A stretch of DNA of 64,000 nucleotides from Maliibacterium massiliense (GTDB lineage: Bacteria; Bacillota; Clostridia; Christensenellales; Maliibacteriaceae): assembly GCF_900604345.1 (NCBI RefSeq), contig NZ_LR026983.1, positions 744,001 to 808,000 on the forward strand, read 5' to 3'. The notes beneath the pieces were generated by a model. The model was not told the DNA's origin. It was given only the letters and a program-made list of their open reading frames with translations, and did not search any database. This document shows, piece by piece, positions 53,534-61,323 of this stretch. Both the position numbers and the translations under genes were made by a program. Numbering within the stretch: position 1 is the stretch's first letter; the number at the start of each line of letters is the position of its first letter.

Positions 53534-54167
53534 ACTTCCCTGCAGCGTGGTGCAGGATCTTCTGCCCCTGTACAAGGAGGGCGTGCTCTCGCCGCAGAGC
53601 GCGCAGCTGGTGCAGGCGCATCTGGCATCCTGTCCTGCCTGCCGGATGGCATCCGACGCGCTGGACACCCCCATCGAAGCGTCCATCTTCGATACCCCTG
53701 ACGCGCAGACCGGCCTGGCCATCATCCGGCGCATGCAGCGCGTGCAGGCGCGCGTGCGCTACCCCATCATCATCTTTTTGATGGCCGTCTCCGTGGGCGC
53801 GATGGTGTGGAGCCGCGGCGTGCTTGCCACCATCCCCTTTGTCCTGATCGCGGCGCTGCTGCTGCGGCTGTTGTATCGTGAAAATGTGGTGATGCTGCTC
53901 AGCACGCTGGGCGCGGCGCTGGCGCTGGGCGCGCTGCATGACAGTCTGGGTTACGCGATATTTTTCCTCGCGCCGCTGGCGCTTGCCTGCTGTGCAAGCG
54001 GTCTGCTGCTTGGCGGCAGCATCGCCGCCTTCCTCACCCAGGCCCCGCAGGGCGCGCCCTGGCGCGCGCGCACCCGCGTGCTCATCGCAATATGCTGCGC
54101 GCTGGGGATTGTGGCGCTGCTTGTGTGGCTGCTGCCCGCGTTCTTTGGCATTGGAGGTGCGCTATGA
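53526..54167 (+). CDS. Zinc-finger anti-sigma-like membrane protein
   Basis: The 213-residue protein starts with an anti-sigma zinc-finger pattern (LPCSVVQDLLPLYKEGVLSPQSAQLVQAHLASCPACRM) and has about five membrane segments after residue 78. It likely holds the sigma factor at the membrane until a signal comes. Unlike usual one-span anti-sigma factors it has several spans. It overlaps the sigma gene before it and the next gene (ATGA). Confidence 0.85.
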   Translation: MTELPCSVVQDLLPLYKEGVLSPQSAQLVQAHLASCPACRMASDALDTPIEASIFDTPDAQTGLAIIRRMQRVQARVRYPIIIFLMAVSVGAMVWSRGVLATIPFVLIAALLLRLLYRENVVMLLSTLGAALALGALHDSLGYAIFFLAPLALACCASGLLLGGSIAAFLTQAPQGAPWRARTRVLIAICCALGIVALLVWLLPAFFGIGGAL

Positions 54168-54916
54168 ATAAGGCGCTGGCTTGGAAAATCACGAGGCTCT
54201 GCCTGGCGCTCGCGCTGGCTGCGCTGGTGCTGCTGGGGTACGCAAGCGTGTTTGGCTCGCCCACCCTCATGCACCGCGCTAGCGCGCGCGTGCAGACATA
54301 TATCGACGAACAATACCCTCAGCAGCTGCGTATCACGGGCGCGGTGTACAACGGCAAGGTAGGCGCGTACATCGTGGACGTGCAGGCCGAGGAAGACGCG
54401 CGGGTGACGGGCGGCATCTGGTGGTTCCCAGGCACAGACGCCCTCTACGACGACTACGCCTTCCAATCGCGGCTGGTGCTGGACGAGAGCGCGGGCGCGA
54501 TGCTCTGTGCCATACTCAACCAGTACACCGGCCAGCAACTGACCGGCACCCACGTGCGCTGCAGCGTGAAGGATACCGGCACGCGCACATCGCCTGATGC
54601 TGTCAGCGGGCGCAACGTCTACGACGGACGCGCGCCGATGGAGGTGTTCATCGATCTGCCCGCGCAGTACCCCAGCCTGGAGGCCTTCAGCCAGGATGCC
54701 TATCCGTTTGTGCAGGCGCTCGACCGCCAGCCCTTCCCGCTTACGGCGGTGACGATCTGCGCCTTTGACAGCGCGCATGGCGACGCCCGCTACGTGCTGA
54801 CCTATGAAGGCAAGGGCGCCTTTGCGGACGAAGCCGCAGCGCGCGCCGCCTGCCAGTGGCAGGATAGGCTGAAGGAAAAGGATATCCTGGATCAAAAGCG
54901 GGACGCGCCTCAATAA
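54164..54916 (+). CDS. Membrane-anchored protein of unknown function in the sigma operon
   Basis: I do not recognise this 250-residue protein. It starts MNKALAWKITRLCLALALAALVLLGYASVFGSP, a single membrane anchor, and the rest would lie outside the cell. It includes RITGAVYNGKVGAYIVDVQAEEDARVTGGIWWFPG and VYDGRAPMEVFIDLPAQYPSLEAF. As third gene of the sigma/anti-sigma operon it may sense or respond to the signal. Confidence 0.7.
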   Translation: MNKALAWKITRLCLALALAALVLLGYASVFGSPTLMHRASARVQTYIDEQYPQQLRITGAVYNGKVGAYIVDVQAEEDARVTGGIWWFPGTDALYDDYAFQSRLVLDESAGAMLCAILNQYTGQQLTGTHVRCSVKDTGTRTSPDAVSGRNVYDGRAPMEVFIDLPAQYPSLEAFSQDAYPFVQALDRQPFPLTAVTICAFDSAHGDARYVLTYEGKGAFADEAAARAACQWQDRLKEKDILDQKRDAPQ

Positions 54917-54928
54917 GCGTACGCTGCA

Positions 54929-54976
54929 AAAAACCAGCCCGTGAAACGCGGCTAAACGTTTCGCGGGCTGGTTTTT
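54929..54976. terminator. Bidirectional terminator
   Basis: CCAGCCCGTGAAACG and CGTTTCGCGGGCTGG pair almost fully, with A and T runs at both sides. It lies between convergent operons. Confidence 0.92.
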
Positions 54977-54986
54977 CTCGCGCCTG

Positions 54987-55427
54987 TCAGGTATGGTTAT
55001 GTACAAAGTCAGCGCGGATCATCGGCGGGAAGGATTCCTCCATCTGGGGCGGCAGCACCTCGATATGCACGCCCTGCAGCCGATCCTTGACCTGTACAAT
55101 GATATTGCCCGGGCCCAGCGGCTCGGGGGACTGGCCGAAGATCACCTCGCGCGCCTTGTTGTAGAGCGCGTACTGCACCAATGATTCCGCCACATCGTCA
55201 GAGCGCAGCACCGCCATATCCGCCTCATACTGTTTGCTGATGTGGAACAGGTACTCCAGCGCCTCGCCCTCGTGTTCATCATCCAGGAAACGGTGACCAC
55301 TTTGCGCGACATGCACCACGTGCAGCGGCGCTTTGAGCGCTTTGGCCGTGCGCGCGCCTGCTTTGATAAGGCGTTCGCACGTCTTTTGGCTGGTCACGCA
55401 AACCATCACCGATGGTTTCTTTTTCAC
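54987..55427 (-). CDS. UspA-domain protein (KdpD-like Usp fold)
   Basis: The 146-residue protein has the universal stress fold as found in KdpD sensors: VMVCVTSQKTCERLIKAGARTAKALKAPLHVVHVAQSG, then ESLVQYALYNKAREVIFGQSPEP. It is a single domain without kinase parts. It may bind a nucleotide and report stress or potassium state; no partner genes are near. GTG 55427 has AAAGGAGG seven bases upstream. Confidence 0.8.
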   Translation of the reverse strand: MKKKPSVMVCVTSQKTCERLIKAGARTAKALKAPLHVVHVAQSGHRFLDDEHEGEALEYLFHISKQYEADMAVLRSDDVAESLVQYALYNKAREVIFGQSPEPLGPGNIIVQVKDRLQGVHIEVLPPQMEESFPPMIRADFVHNHT

Positions 55428-55512
55428 CGTGGTTCCTCCTTTATATGGGGGACGAAAACCCCTTGGCATAAAGATGGGCAGTTTCTCTTTACCCTATCTT
55501 ATGCGCGTTTGC

Positions 55513-55878
55513 TTACGCCGGCACGATCTCAATCCAGTAGCCGTCGGGGTCTTCAATAAAATAGATGCCCATCTCCTCGTTTTCAAAACAGATGCAGCCC
55601 ATCTGTTCGTGCCGCGCATGCGCCTGTGCAAGATCGTCGGTGGCAAAGGCCAGGTGGGATTCGTTGTCGCCCAAATCGTAAGGACCCTCTTTATCGCGCA
55701 GATAGGTCAGCTCCACCCCTGCGGGGCTGACGCCGTCGCGCAAAAAGACAATGGTGAAGCTCCCGTCCTTCGCCTCGATGCGCCTGGCCTCGCGCAGGCC
55801 CAGCGCCGCTTCATAAAAGGCGATGGAGCGCGCAAGATCCGTCACGTTGATATTCGCATGGTTGTACACGAACGCCAT
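55513..55878 (-). CDS. VOC-fold protein (lactoylglutathione lyase-like)
   Basis: The 121-residue protein is one vicinal-oxygen-chelate domain: YNHANINVTDLARSIAFYEAALGLREARR with the first metal His, NESHLAFATDDL with the second, and YFIEDPDGYWIEIVPA with the metal Glu. It resembles glyoxalase I, which converts hemithioacetals of methylglyoxal, but many relatives have other substrates. ATG 55878 gives a family-like start, though AGGAGG lies 13 bases away; an in-frame GTG at 55902 is possible. Confidence 0.82.
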   Translation of the reverse strand: MAFVYNHANINVTDLARSIAFYEAALGLREARRIEAKDGSFTIVFLRDGVSPAGVELTYLRDKEGPYDLGDNESHLAFATDDLAQAHARHEQMGCICFENEEMGIYFIEDPDGYWIEIVPA

Positions 55879-55914
55879 AACGCTTTGCTTGCCTCCTTTC
55901 ACGCTTGCATAGAT

Positions 55915-56658
55915 TTACGCCAAATCATCCGGGTCAAAATCACAGTAATCGCCGCGCATCTCCGGCGCCCAGGCCAGCTGGCCCGCGCGCATCATCTTAT
56001 CGGCAAACGCCGTGCCGGTGGCGATTTTATCCTCAAAGTGCATGGGAATGATCAGCGCTGGTTTGAGCGTGCGTGCAAAATGCGCCGCGCCTGCATCGTG
56101 TCCGCGCCCCATGCGCGGGTCCACCGGGAAAAAGGCCACGTCAAAGTGCACGCCCTTGAGATGCTCCAGCTCCTTGAGGAAGGCGCGCTTGGCCCACTTG
56201 ACCTCCTCAGGGGTGGATTCCTCAATCCAGTGCCACAGGTTCAGATCGCCTGCGTGGAAGAGGGACAGGCCATCCGCCTGCACGGCAAAGGATACCCCCG
56301 CGTCGGTAGAGCCGTAGGTGTCGATGCCCAGGCCGCCCAAATCGATGTGCTCGTAGGGCGCCATGCGCACGCATTTGGAGCGGGTGCGCACATCCGAAGC
56401 CGCCACGTATTCCACATGCGGGTGCTCCTTGCGCCATTTGAAGATCACGGGGTTGAAATGATCGCCGTGGTTGTGCGACACAAACACCGTCACCTGCTTC
56501 TCCTGCGGCAGGTCCGCCGCGGTAATGACTCCCTCGTCGATACAGCGCCGCTTGCCGCGCGGCACCTCGTCGAGATAATAATCGAATACAAGAAAATGAT
56601 GTTCCGTCTCCACGGCGAAGCCGCTGTGGTACAGATACGTAATATGTGCAGATTTCAT
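55915..56658 (-). CDS. Metallo-beta-lactamase-fold hydrolase
   Basis: The 247-residue protein has the MBL zinc motif VFVSHNHGDHFNP at about residue 55, further ligands around LSLFHAGDLNLWH and IPMHFED near the end, and starts HITYLYHSGFAVETEHHFLVFDYYLD as in UlaG-like and related small hydrolases. The substrate is unknown. ATG 56658 follows AAGGAG. It stands 36 bases before the VOC gene and the two may be co-transcribed. Confidence 0.85.
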   Translation of the reverse strand: MKSAHITYLYHSGFAVETEHHFLVFDYYLDEVPRGKRRCIDEGVITAADLPQEKQVTVFVSHNHGDHFNPVIFKWRKEHPHVEYVAASDVRTRSKCVRMAPYEHIDLGGLGIDTYGSTDAGVSFAVQADGLSLFHAGDLNLWHWIEESTPEEVKWAKRAFLKELEHLKGVHFDVAFFPVDPRMGRGHDAGAAHFARTLKPALIIPMHFEDKIATGTAFADKMMRAGQLAWAPEMRGDYCDFDPDDLA

Positions 56659-56871
56659 GGTCCGACTCCTTCCACGCTTTTGGAATGCCAACAGCTTTCC
56701 ATCTTCTAAATTCGCTTTCCCATACGAAAATCCTGCAACATATATTTGAATAATCCGTGAACTACGTGCTTCTTTTTTGTAACAAATACCTATATATATG
56801 CTGCGGGACGTATATGAGACGCTCCGCCGAGGCAAAAAGTTTCACAGCCAGTGCGCACAAAGCGCGAATCA

Positions 56872-56880
56872 TGCTATAAT
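56872..56880 (+). promoter_or_regulatory. Extended -10 promoter of the lipoprotein gene
   Basis: TGCTATAAT, 43 bases before the start codon; a weak -35 (TGCGCA at 56852-56857) stands 17 bases upstream. Confidence 0.6.
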
Positions 56881-56923
56881 ACGTATATTGTTTTAACCTT
56901 GCACGAAAGGACGATACATCAAC

Positions 56924-57631
56924 ATGAAGAAACGTTTTGCCGCGATATTGGCCCTGGCGCTGATCGCATGTGTACTGGCCGGTTGCAGCAAGCTGCCCGG
57001 GGATGTGCCGACGCCCAGCGACTACAAGTACAAAGTGGGTGCATTTACGGTAAACGACGTCAAGATTTACGATACCAAGCGTGATTGCGCGGTGGGCTTC
57101 GGCATGAACCGCGGCGACGTGGAGACCATCTACGGCGCGGGCAAGGTGCTCATCAGCCACGAGGGCGTGGATATCGTGGAGTATCCGCAGGATGACAACC
57201 TGCGGCTGTATTTTCGAGACGGCCGTGTGGCGCGCATCGTGGTCAACGATCTCTACGGCGACCGCTTTAAAACCTTCCGCGGCATCGGCACTACCAGCAC
57301 GCCCGACGATCTGCGCAAGGCGTACGGCCCCGAGACCAGCAGCGACGCAAACAGCAACATCCTCACCTACAGGTTCACCATCTACGGCCGCTACGCCGGG
57401 CAGATGAGCTATCTCTACGATTACGAGAGCCAGTCGGGCAGCTTTATGATCGGCGACGACGGGGACGACCTGGGCGCAGCCATCAACGCCTACACCTCGC
57501 TGCCTTCGGAGCCGGCCGACGACGGCGATACAGAGGGCGGCGCAGGGACGGCGCCCAGCCCTTCGGCCAGTCCCTCGCCCAGCCAAAGCGCGGCGCCCAG
57601 CCCCTCGGCCAGCGCCTCTCCGGCGGCATAA
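56924..57631 (+). CDS. Lipoprotein with Ser/Pro-rich tail, unknown function
   Basis: The 235-residue protein starts MKKRFAAILALALIACVLAGCSK, a clear lipoprotein signal, and has a central domain with GFGMNRGDVETIYGAGKVLI and GIGTTSTPDDLRKAYGPETSS, two short segments that look like related repeats of the kind seen in SmpA/BamE-like or stress lipoproteins. It ends in a low-complexity PSPSASPSPSQSAAPSPSAS tail that could span the wall. ATG 56924 has AAAGGA upstream. Function is unknown. Confidence 0.78.
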   Translation: MKKRFAAILALALIACVLAGCSKLPGDVPTPSDYKYKVGAFTVNDVKIYDTKRDCAVGFGMNRGDVETIYGAGKVLISHEGVDIVEYPQDDNLRLYFRDGRVARIVVNDLYGDRFKTFRGIGTTSTPDDLRKAYGPETSSDANSNILTYRFTIYGRYAGQMSYLYDYESQSGSFMIGDDGDDLGAAINAYTSLPSEPADDGDTEGGAGTAPSPSASPSPSQSAAPSPSASASPAA

Positions 57632-57767
57632 GGCGACGGCTGCTGCGTCCCTTGCGAAACAGAGGCCGTACGCCCAGGCGCCAACCGAGGCGCTTTGTAT
57701 GCACAGCGATCGCCGCAGGGACCCCGTCGCCCATCAACGTGCTTTGGACGAGCACGCAAATCGAGAA

Positions 57768-57810
57768 CAAAAGGCCGTCATGTCTATGTACAGACATGAC
57801 GGCCTTTTTG
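57768..57810. terminator. Bidirectional terminator
   Basis: AAAAGGCCGTCATGTCT and AGACATGACGGCCTTTTT form a long perfect stem around ATGTAC. It serves the lipoprotein gene and the addBA operon. Confidence 0.93.
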
Positions 57811-60800
57811 TCATTCCACCAGCAGCGCGCGCCCCAGCGCAAAGGTGTAGAGATAGCGCGCGCGCACGCGCCTGCCCGTGAGTGCCTCCAGCGCGCGGGC
57901 GTACCAGTCAAGCTGCGGCGCGTAGCGCGCGATGAGCGCTTCCCCCGCATCCCATACGCGGTCGCTCTTAAAGTCCACCACCACAAGCCCTTCACCCTGT
58001 GGGAACCAGGCGTCAATCGCGCCCTGCACGATCACCCTGCCCGCCCCCGCGCCGCCGGGCAGCTCCTGCGCAGGCACCGCCAGGGTGAAGGGCGTCTCCC
58101 GCCGCAGAACGCCCACGCGCTGCGCATCCGCAAGCTGCTGCCCCAGCGGGCTGCATGCAAGCGCAAGCAGCTGGGGCACGCGCACGCTGGCCGCGTCTTG
58201 CGGCGCCAGCAGGCCGCGGCGGATCATCTGCGCCAGCTGTGCCTCCACTTTGGCCTGGCTTTGGGCATCGGTAAAATCCAGATGGCGGCAGGCGACGTGC
58301 AGCAGCGTTCCCAAGCGCGCGCCCTGGTCCGCCTGCTGCTGCCAATCGGGCCGGCTGGCCAGCGGCAGTGCCTCTGTGGGCGCATCCTCCGCGCGCAATT
58401 CCTCGGGCAGCGCATAGGCGCGCGCAAGCTCGGTGACCGAATGCTTGGAGCGGGTGCGGGTATCCTCCAGATGCGCATAGCGCCACGAGAGCGCGTCAAA
58501 GACGTCATACGCGTCCGCCGCGCCGACCGCCGCGCCCGGCGTGACCTCTCGTCCATCTTCCTGCGCCCCGGTAAAGCGGATGCTCGCCGCGTCGTGCAGC
58601 GTGATGCGCCAGCGCGCCGGCCGCGTCTTTCGCGCCAGGCGCGCGTCGAGCATATCTCGCAGCGCGCACGGGCCGATCCAGTCCATCAAGCAGCGCGCGT
58701 CCGCCACGCGCGCATCGTCCATGGGCGCGCACCAGGCGCGGTAGGGTTCGCACGGCGTGGTTGCGGTCAAAATCAACTGTTCGCGCGCGCGCGTCATCGC
58801 CACGTAGAGAATACGCATCTCCTCGGCCGTGCCCTCCATCACGCCCGCGCGCGCAATCGCCATGCGCGCCAGGTTGTCCCTGCGCGTGCGTGCCTGCACG
58901 TCGTAGGACCACACGCCCATGCCCAGCTGCTTATCCAGCCACACCGCTGCGTCCTGCCTGCGGTTGAAGCGTCGGCTGAGCATGGGCAACAGCACGATCG
59001 GAAACTCCAGCCCCTTGCTTTTGTGGATGCTCATGATGCGCACCACGTCCTGCTCGCTTGCCAACACGTGCGCCTCCTGCATATCCTCCCCTGCGCGCGC
59101 CTCGTCCACCATGCGCAGAAAGTCCGCCAGCTCGTTGTGCGTCTGCGCCTGAAAATCCCGCGCGCGGCGCAGCAGCAGCCGCACATTGGCGCGGCGCAGC
59201 TGTGCAAGCGGCCAGGCCGCCATGATATCCAGATACCCCGTCTCGTCCAATATGGCCTGCAGCAGCCCCGCGATGTGGGTGGCGCGCGCGCGCAGCCGGA
59301 AGCGGTCGATCATCTCCAGCGCGCGGCTGCACTTGCGGCCCAACGCGTCCTGTTTTGCCGCGGACGCCCGCACCGCCTCGATAAACGGTCCCTTACGCGC
59401 CGCCAGGCGCACACGGCACAGCTCCTGCACGCTGTAGCCAAAGAGGGGGGAGCGCAGGCAGGCCAGCAGCGGGATGTCCTGGTAAGGGTTGTCGATCACG
59501 CGCAAAAGCGCGATGAGCGCCTGCACCTCCACCGCGTCAAAGTGGCGCATCGCCACGTCCGCGTAGGCCTCGATATTCTCCGTAGCCAGCGCCTGCACCA
59601 GCATCTGCGCCGTGGCCGCGGGGCTGCGCAGCAAGATGACGATATCCCGCTTTTGGACGGGACGCCTGGCCTTGATCGCATCGTCCCACACCGCCCCTTT
59701 TGCCAGTAGGTCTTTGACGCGCAGCGCGACCAGGCGCGCCTCCCGCTCGTCGCGCACCATGGCGGCCAGCTCGTCGTCCCAAGCGGTGTCCCTGTCGCTC
59801 TTGAGCAGGTGGATTTCCACCGCGTCCTCGCCCGCAGAGGCGTCCTCCCTGCCCGCGCGCAGGCGCGCGTCCGCATCGTAGTCCAGCCCGCAGACGCGCT
59901 TGCGCATGATGCGGCCAAACACGCTGTTGGCCGCGCGCAGCACCCCCGCTTTGGAGCGGAAATTGTGCGCCAGATCGATGCGCGCGGCCTGGGGCACATC
60001 GCCCTTGCCCCAGGCGTGGTATTTTTGCAGAAACAGCGAGGGGTCCGCCAGGCGGAACCGGTAGATGCACTGCTTGACATCCCCCACCAAAAAGAGGTTG
60101 TCCGCGCGCGCCACACGGCGGATGATCGCCTCCTGCACGGCGTTTGCATCCTGGTATTCATCAAAAAAGATGGCCTCGTAGCGCGCGCGGCACTCCTCGG
60201 ACGCGCCCGCGTCCAGCGCGCGCAGCGCGTACTGCTCCAGGCCGCTGAAATCCAGCACTCCCACCTCCACCATCGCCGCGTCCAGCGCGTGCATGTACGC
60301 CGCGGCCAGGCGGCAGAGCTCCGATACCACCTCGCAGGCGCGTGTCTGGTCCTGCTGCGCCTCCGTGCCCGAGAGGGGTACCAGCGTCTCGGCAAGCTCC
60401 TGCACCGCGTCCTTGGCCCGGGTGCGCAGCTCTTTGACACGCGTCTTGTAGCTTTCGCGCGCGGTATCCTCCTTGCGTGGGGCAGTCATGCGGGCGAACG
60501 TCACGCCCGAGAGCGCCGCAAGCAGCGGCTCCCATCCCTCTTTGGCGCAGGCTGCCAGGCGCGCGGCCTGCACCTGATCCGCGGCAATGATCTGCGCGTA
60601 ATACGCCGGCCCTTCGGGGCGGCGGGCCAGGCGCATGGCGCGGGCAAGGTCGCTCTGCGCGCCAGCCAGGCGCATCTGCGCCTCGCGCAGCAGCTGCCCT
60701 CTCCAGGCATCTTGCTCCGGCTGCGCGTACATGTCCGTGCAGCGGGCAAGGTATGCCTCGGGGTCCTCCTGGCAGCGGGCAAAGTCCACAATGCGCAGCA

Positions 60801-61323
60801 GCGCGTCGCGCAAGGGAGCGTCTCCCCAGGCATTGGCGTAGATGCGCGTGAGGTGTTCAAATGGGGGGCGCATCTGCGCGTATTGCTCCTGCAACAGCGC
60901 CTCCAGCACATCCCCGCGCAGCGCGGCCATCTGCTGCTCGTCCGCCACGCGGAAATCCGCCTGCACGCCCGCTAAATGAAAGTAGCGCCGCAGCAGCCTG
61001 GTGCAGAAGGTGTGCATGGTGGAGATATCCGCCTGGCTGAGGTTGTCCAACTGGGATGCCAGGCGCGCGGCGCGTGCCTCGTCCTGCGCGTGCGCGGCTG
61101 CCTCCTCCAGCGCGCGCTGCAGGCGCGCGCGCATTTCCGCTGCCGCGGCTTTGGTAAAGGTGACGACAAGCAGGCGGGAGACGTCCATCTCATCTTCCAC
61201 CACCATGCGGATGATGCGCGCCACCAGCACCGCCGTCTTGCCCGAGCCTGCCGCCGCGCTCACCAGCAGGCTGCTGCCCGTGCGCGTGATCGCCTCGCGC
61301 TGTTTATCCGTCCAATTGGGCAT
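57811..61323 (-). CDS. addA: AddA helicase-nuclease subunit
   Basis: The 1170-residue protein is a UvrD-type helicase with a RecB-like nuclease: Walker A SAAAGSGKTAVLV at residues 22-34, VVTFTKAAAAEMRARL, motif II FFDEYQDANAVQEAIIRR, VRIMSIHKSKGLEFPIVLLPML, LYVAMTRAREQLILT, and the C-terminal nuclease motif VVDFKSDRVWD with QLDWYARALEAL. With AddB it processes double-strand breaks for RecA. ATG 61323 follows AGGAGGTG and overlaps the addB stop by one base (TAATG). Confidence 0.95.
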   Translation of the reverse strand: MPNWTDKQREAITRTGSSLLVSAAAGSGKTAVLVARIIRMVVEDEMDVSRLLVVTFTKAAAAEMRARLQRALEEAAAHAQDEARAARLASQLDNLSQADISTMHTFCTRLLRRYFHLAGVQADFRVADEQQMAALRGDVLEALLQEQYAQMRPPFEHLTRIYANAWGDAPLRDALLRIVDFARCQEDPEAYLARCTDMYAQPEQDAWRGQLLREAQMRLAGAQSDLARAMRLARRPEGPAYYAQIIAADQVQAARLAACAKEGWEPLLAALSGVTFARMTAPRKEDTARESYKTRVKELRTRAKDAVQELAETLVPLSGTEAQQDQTRACEVVSELCRLAAAYMHALDAAMVEVGVLDFSGLEQYALRALDAGASEECRARYEAIFFDEYQDANAVQEAIIRRVARADNLFLVGDVKQCIYRFRLADPSLFLQKYHAWGKGDVPQAARIDLAHNFRSKAGVLRAANSVFGRIMRKRVCGLDYDADARLRAGREDASAGEDAVEIHLLKSDRDTAWDDELAAMVRDEREARLVALRVKDLLAKGAVWDDAIKARRPVQKRDIVILLRSPAATAQMLVQALATENIEAYADVAMRHFDAVEVQALIALLRVIDNPYQDIPLLACLRSPLFGYSVQELCRVRLAARKGPFIEAVRASAAKQDALGRKCSRALEMIDRFRLRARATHIAGLLQAILDETGYLDIMAAWPLAQLRRANVRLLLRRARDFQAQTHNELADFLRMVDEARAGEDMQEAHVLASEQDVVRIMSIHKSKGLEFPIVLLPMLSRRFNRRQDAAVWLDKQLGMGVWSYDVQARTRRDNLARMAIARAGVMEGTAEEMRILYVAMTRAREQLILTATTPCEPYRAWCAPMDDARVADARCLMDWIGPCALRDMLDARLARKTRPARWRITLHDAASIRFTGAQEDGREVTPGAAVGAADAYDVFDALSWRYAHLEDTRTRSKHSVTELARAYALPEELRAEDAPTEALPLASRPDWQQQADQGARLGTLLHVACRHLDFTDAQSQAKVEAQLAQMIRRGLLAPQDAASVRVPQLLALACSPLGQQLADAQRVGVLRRETPFTLAVPAQELPGGAGAGRVIVQGAIDAWFPQGEGLVVVDFKSDRVWDAGEALIARYAPQLDWYARALEALTGRRVRARYLYTFALGRALLVE

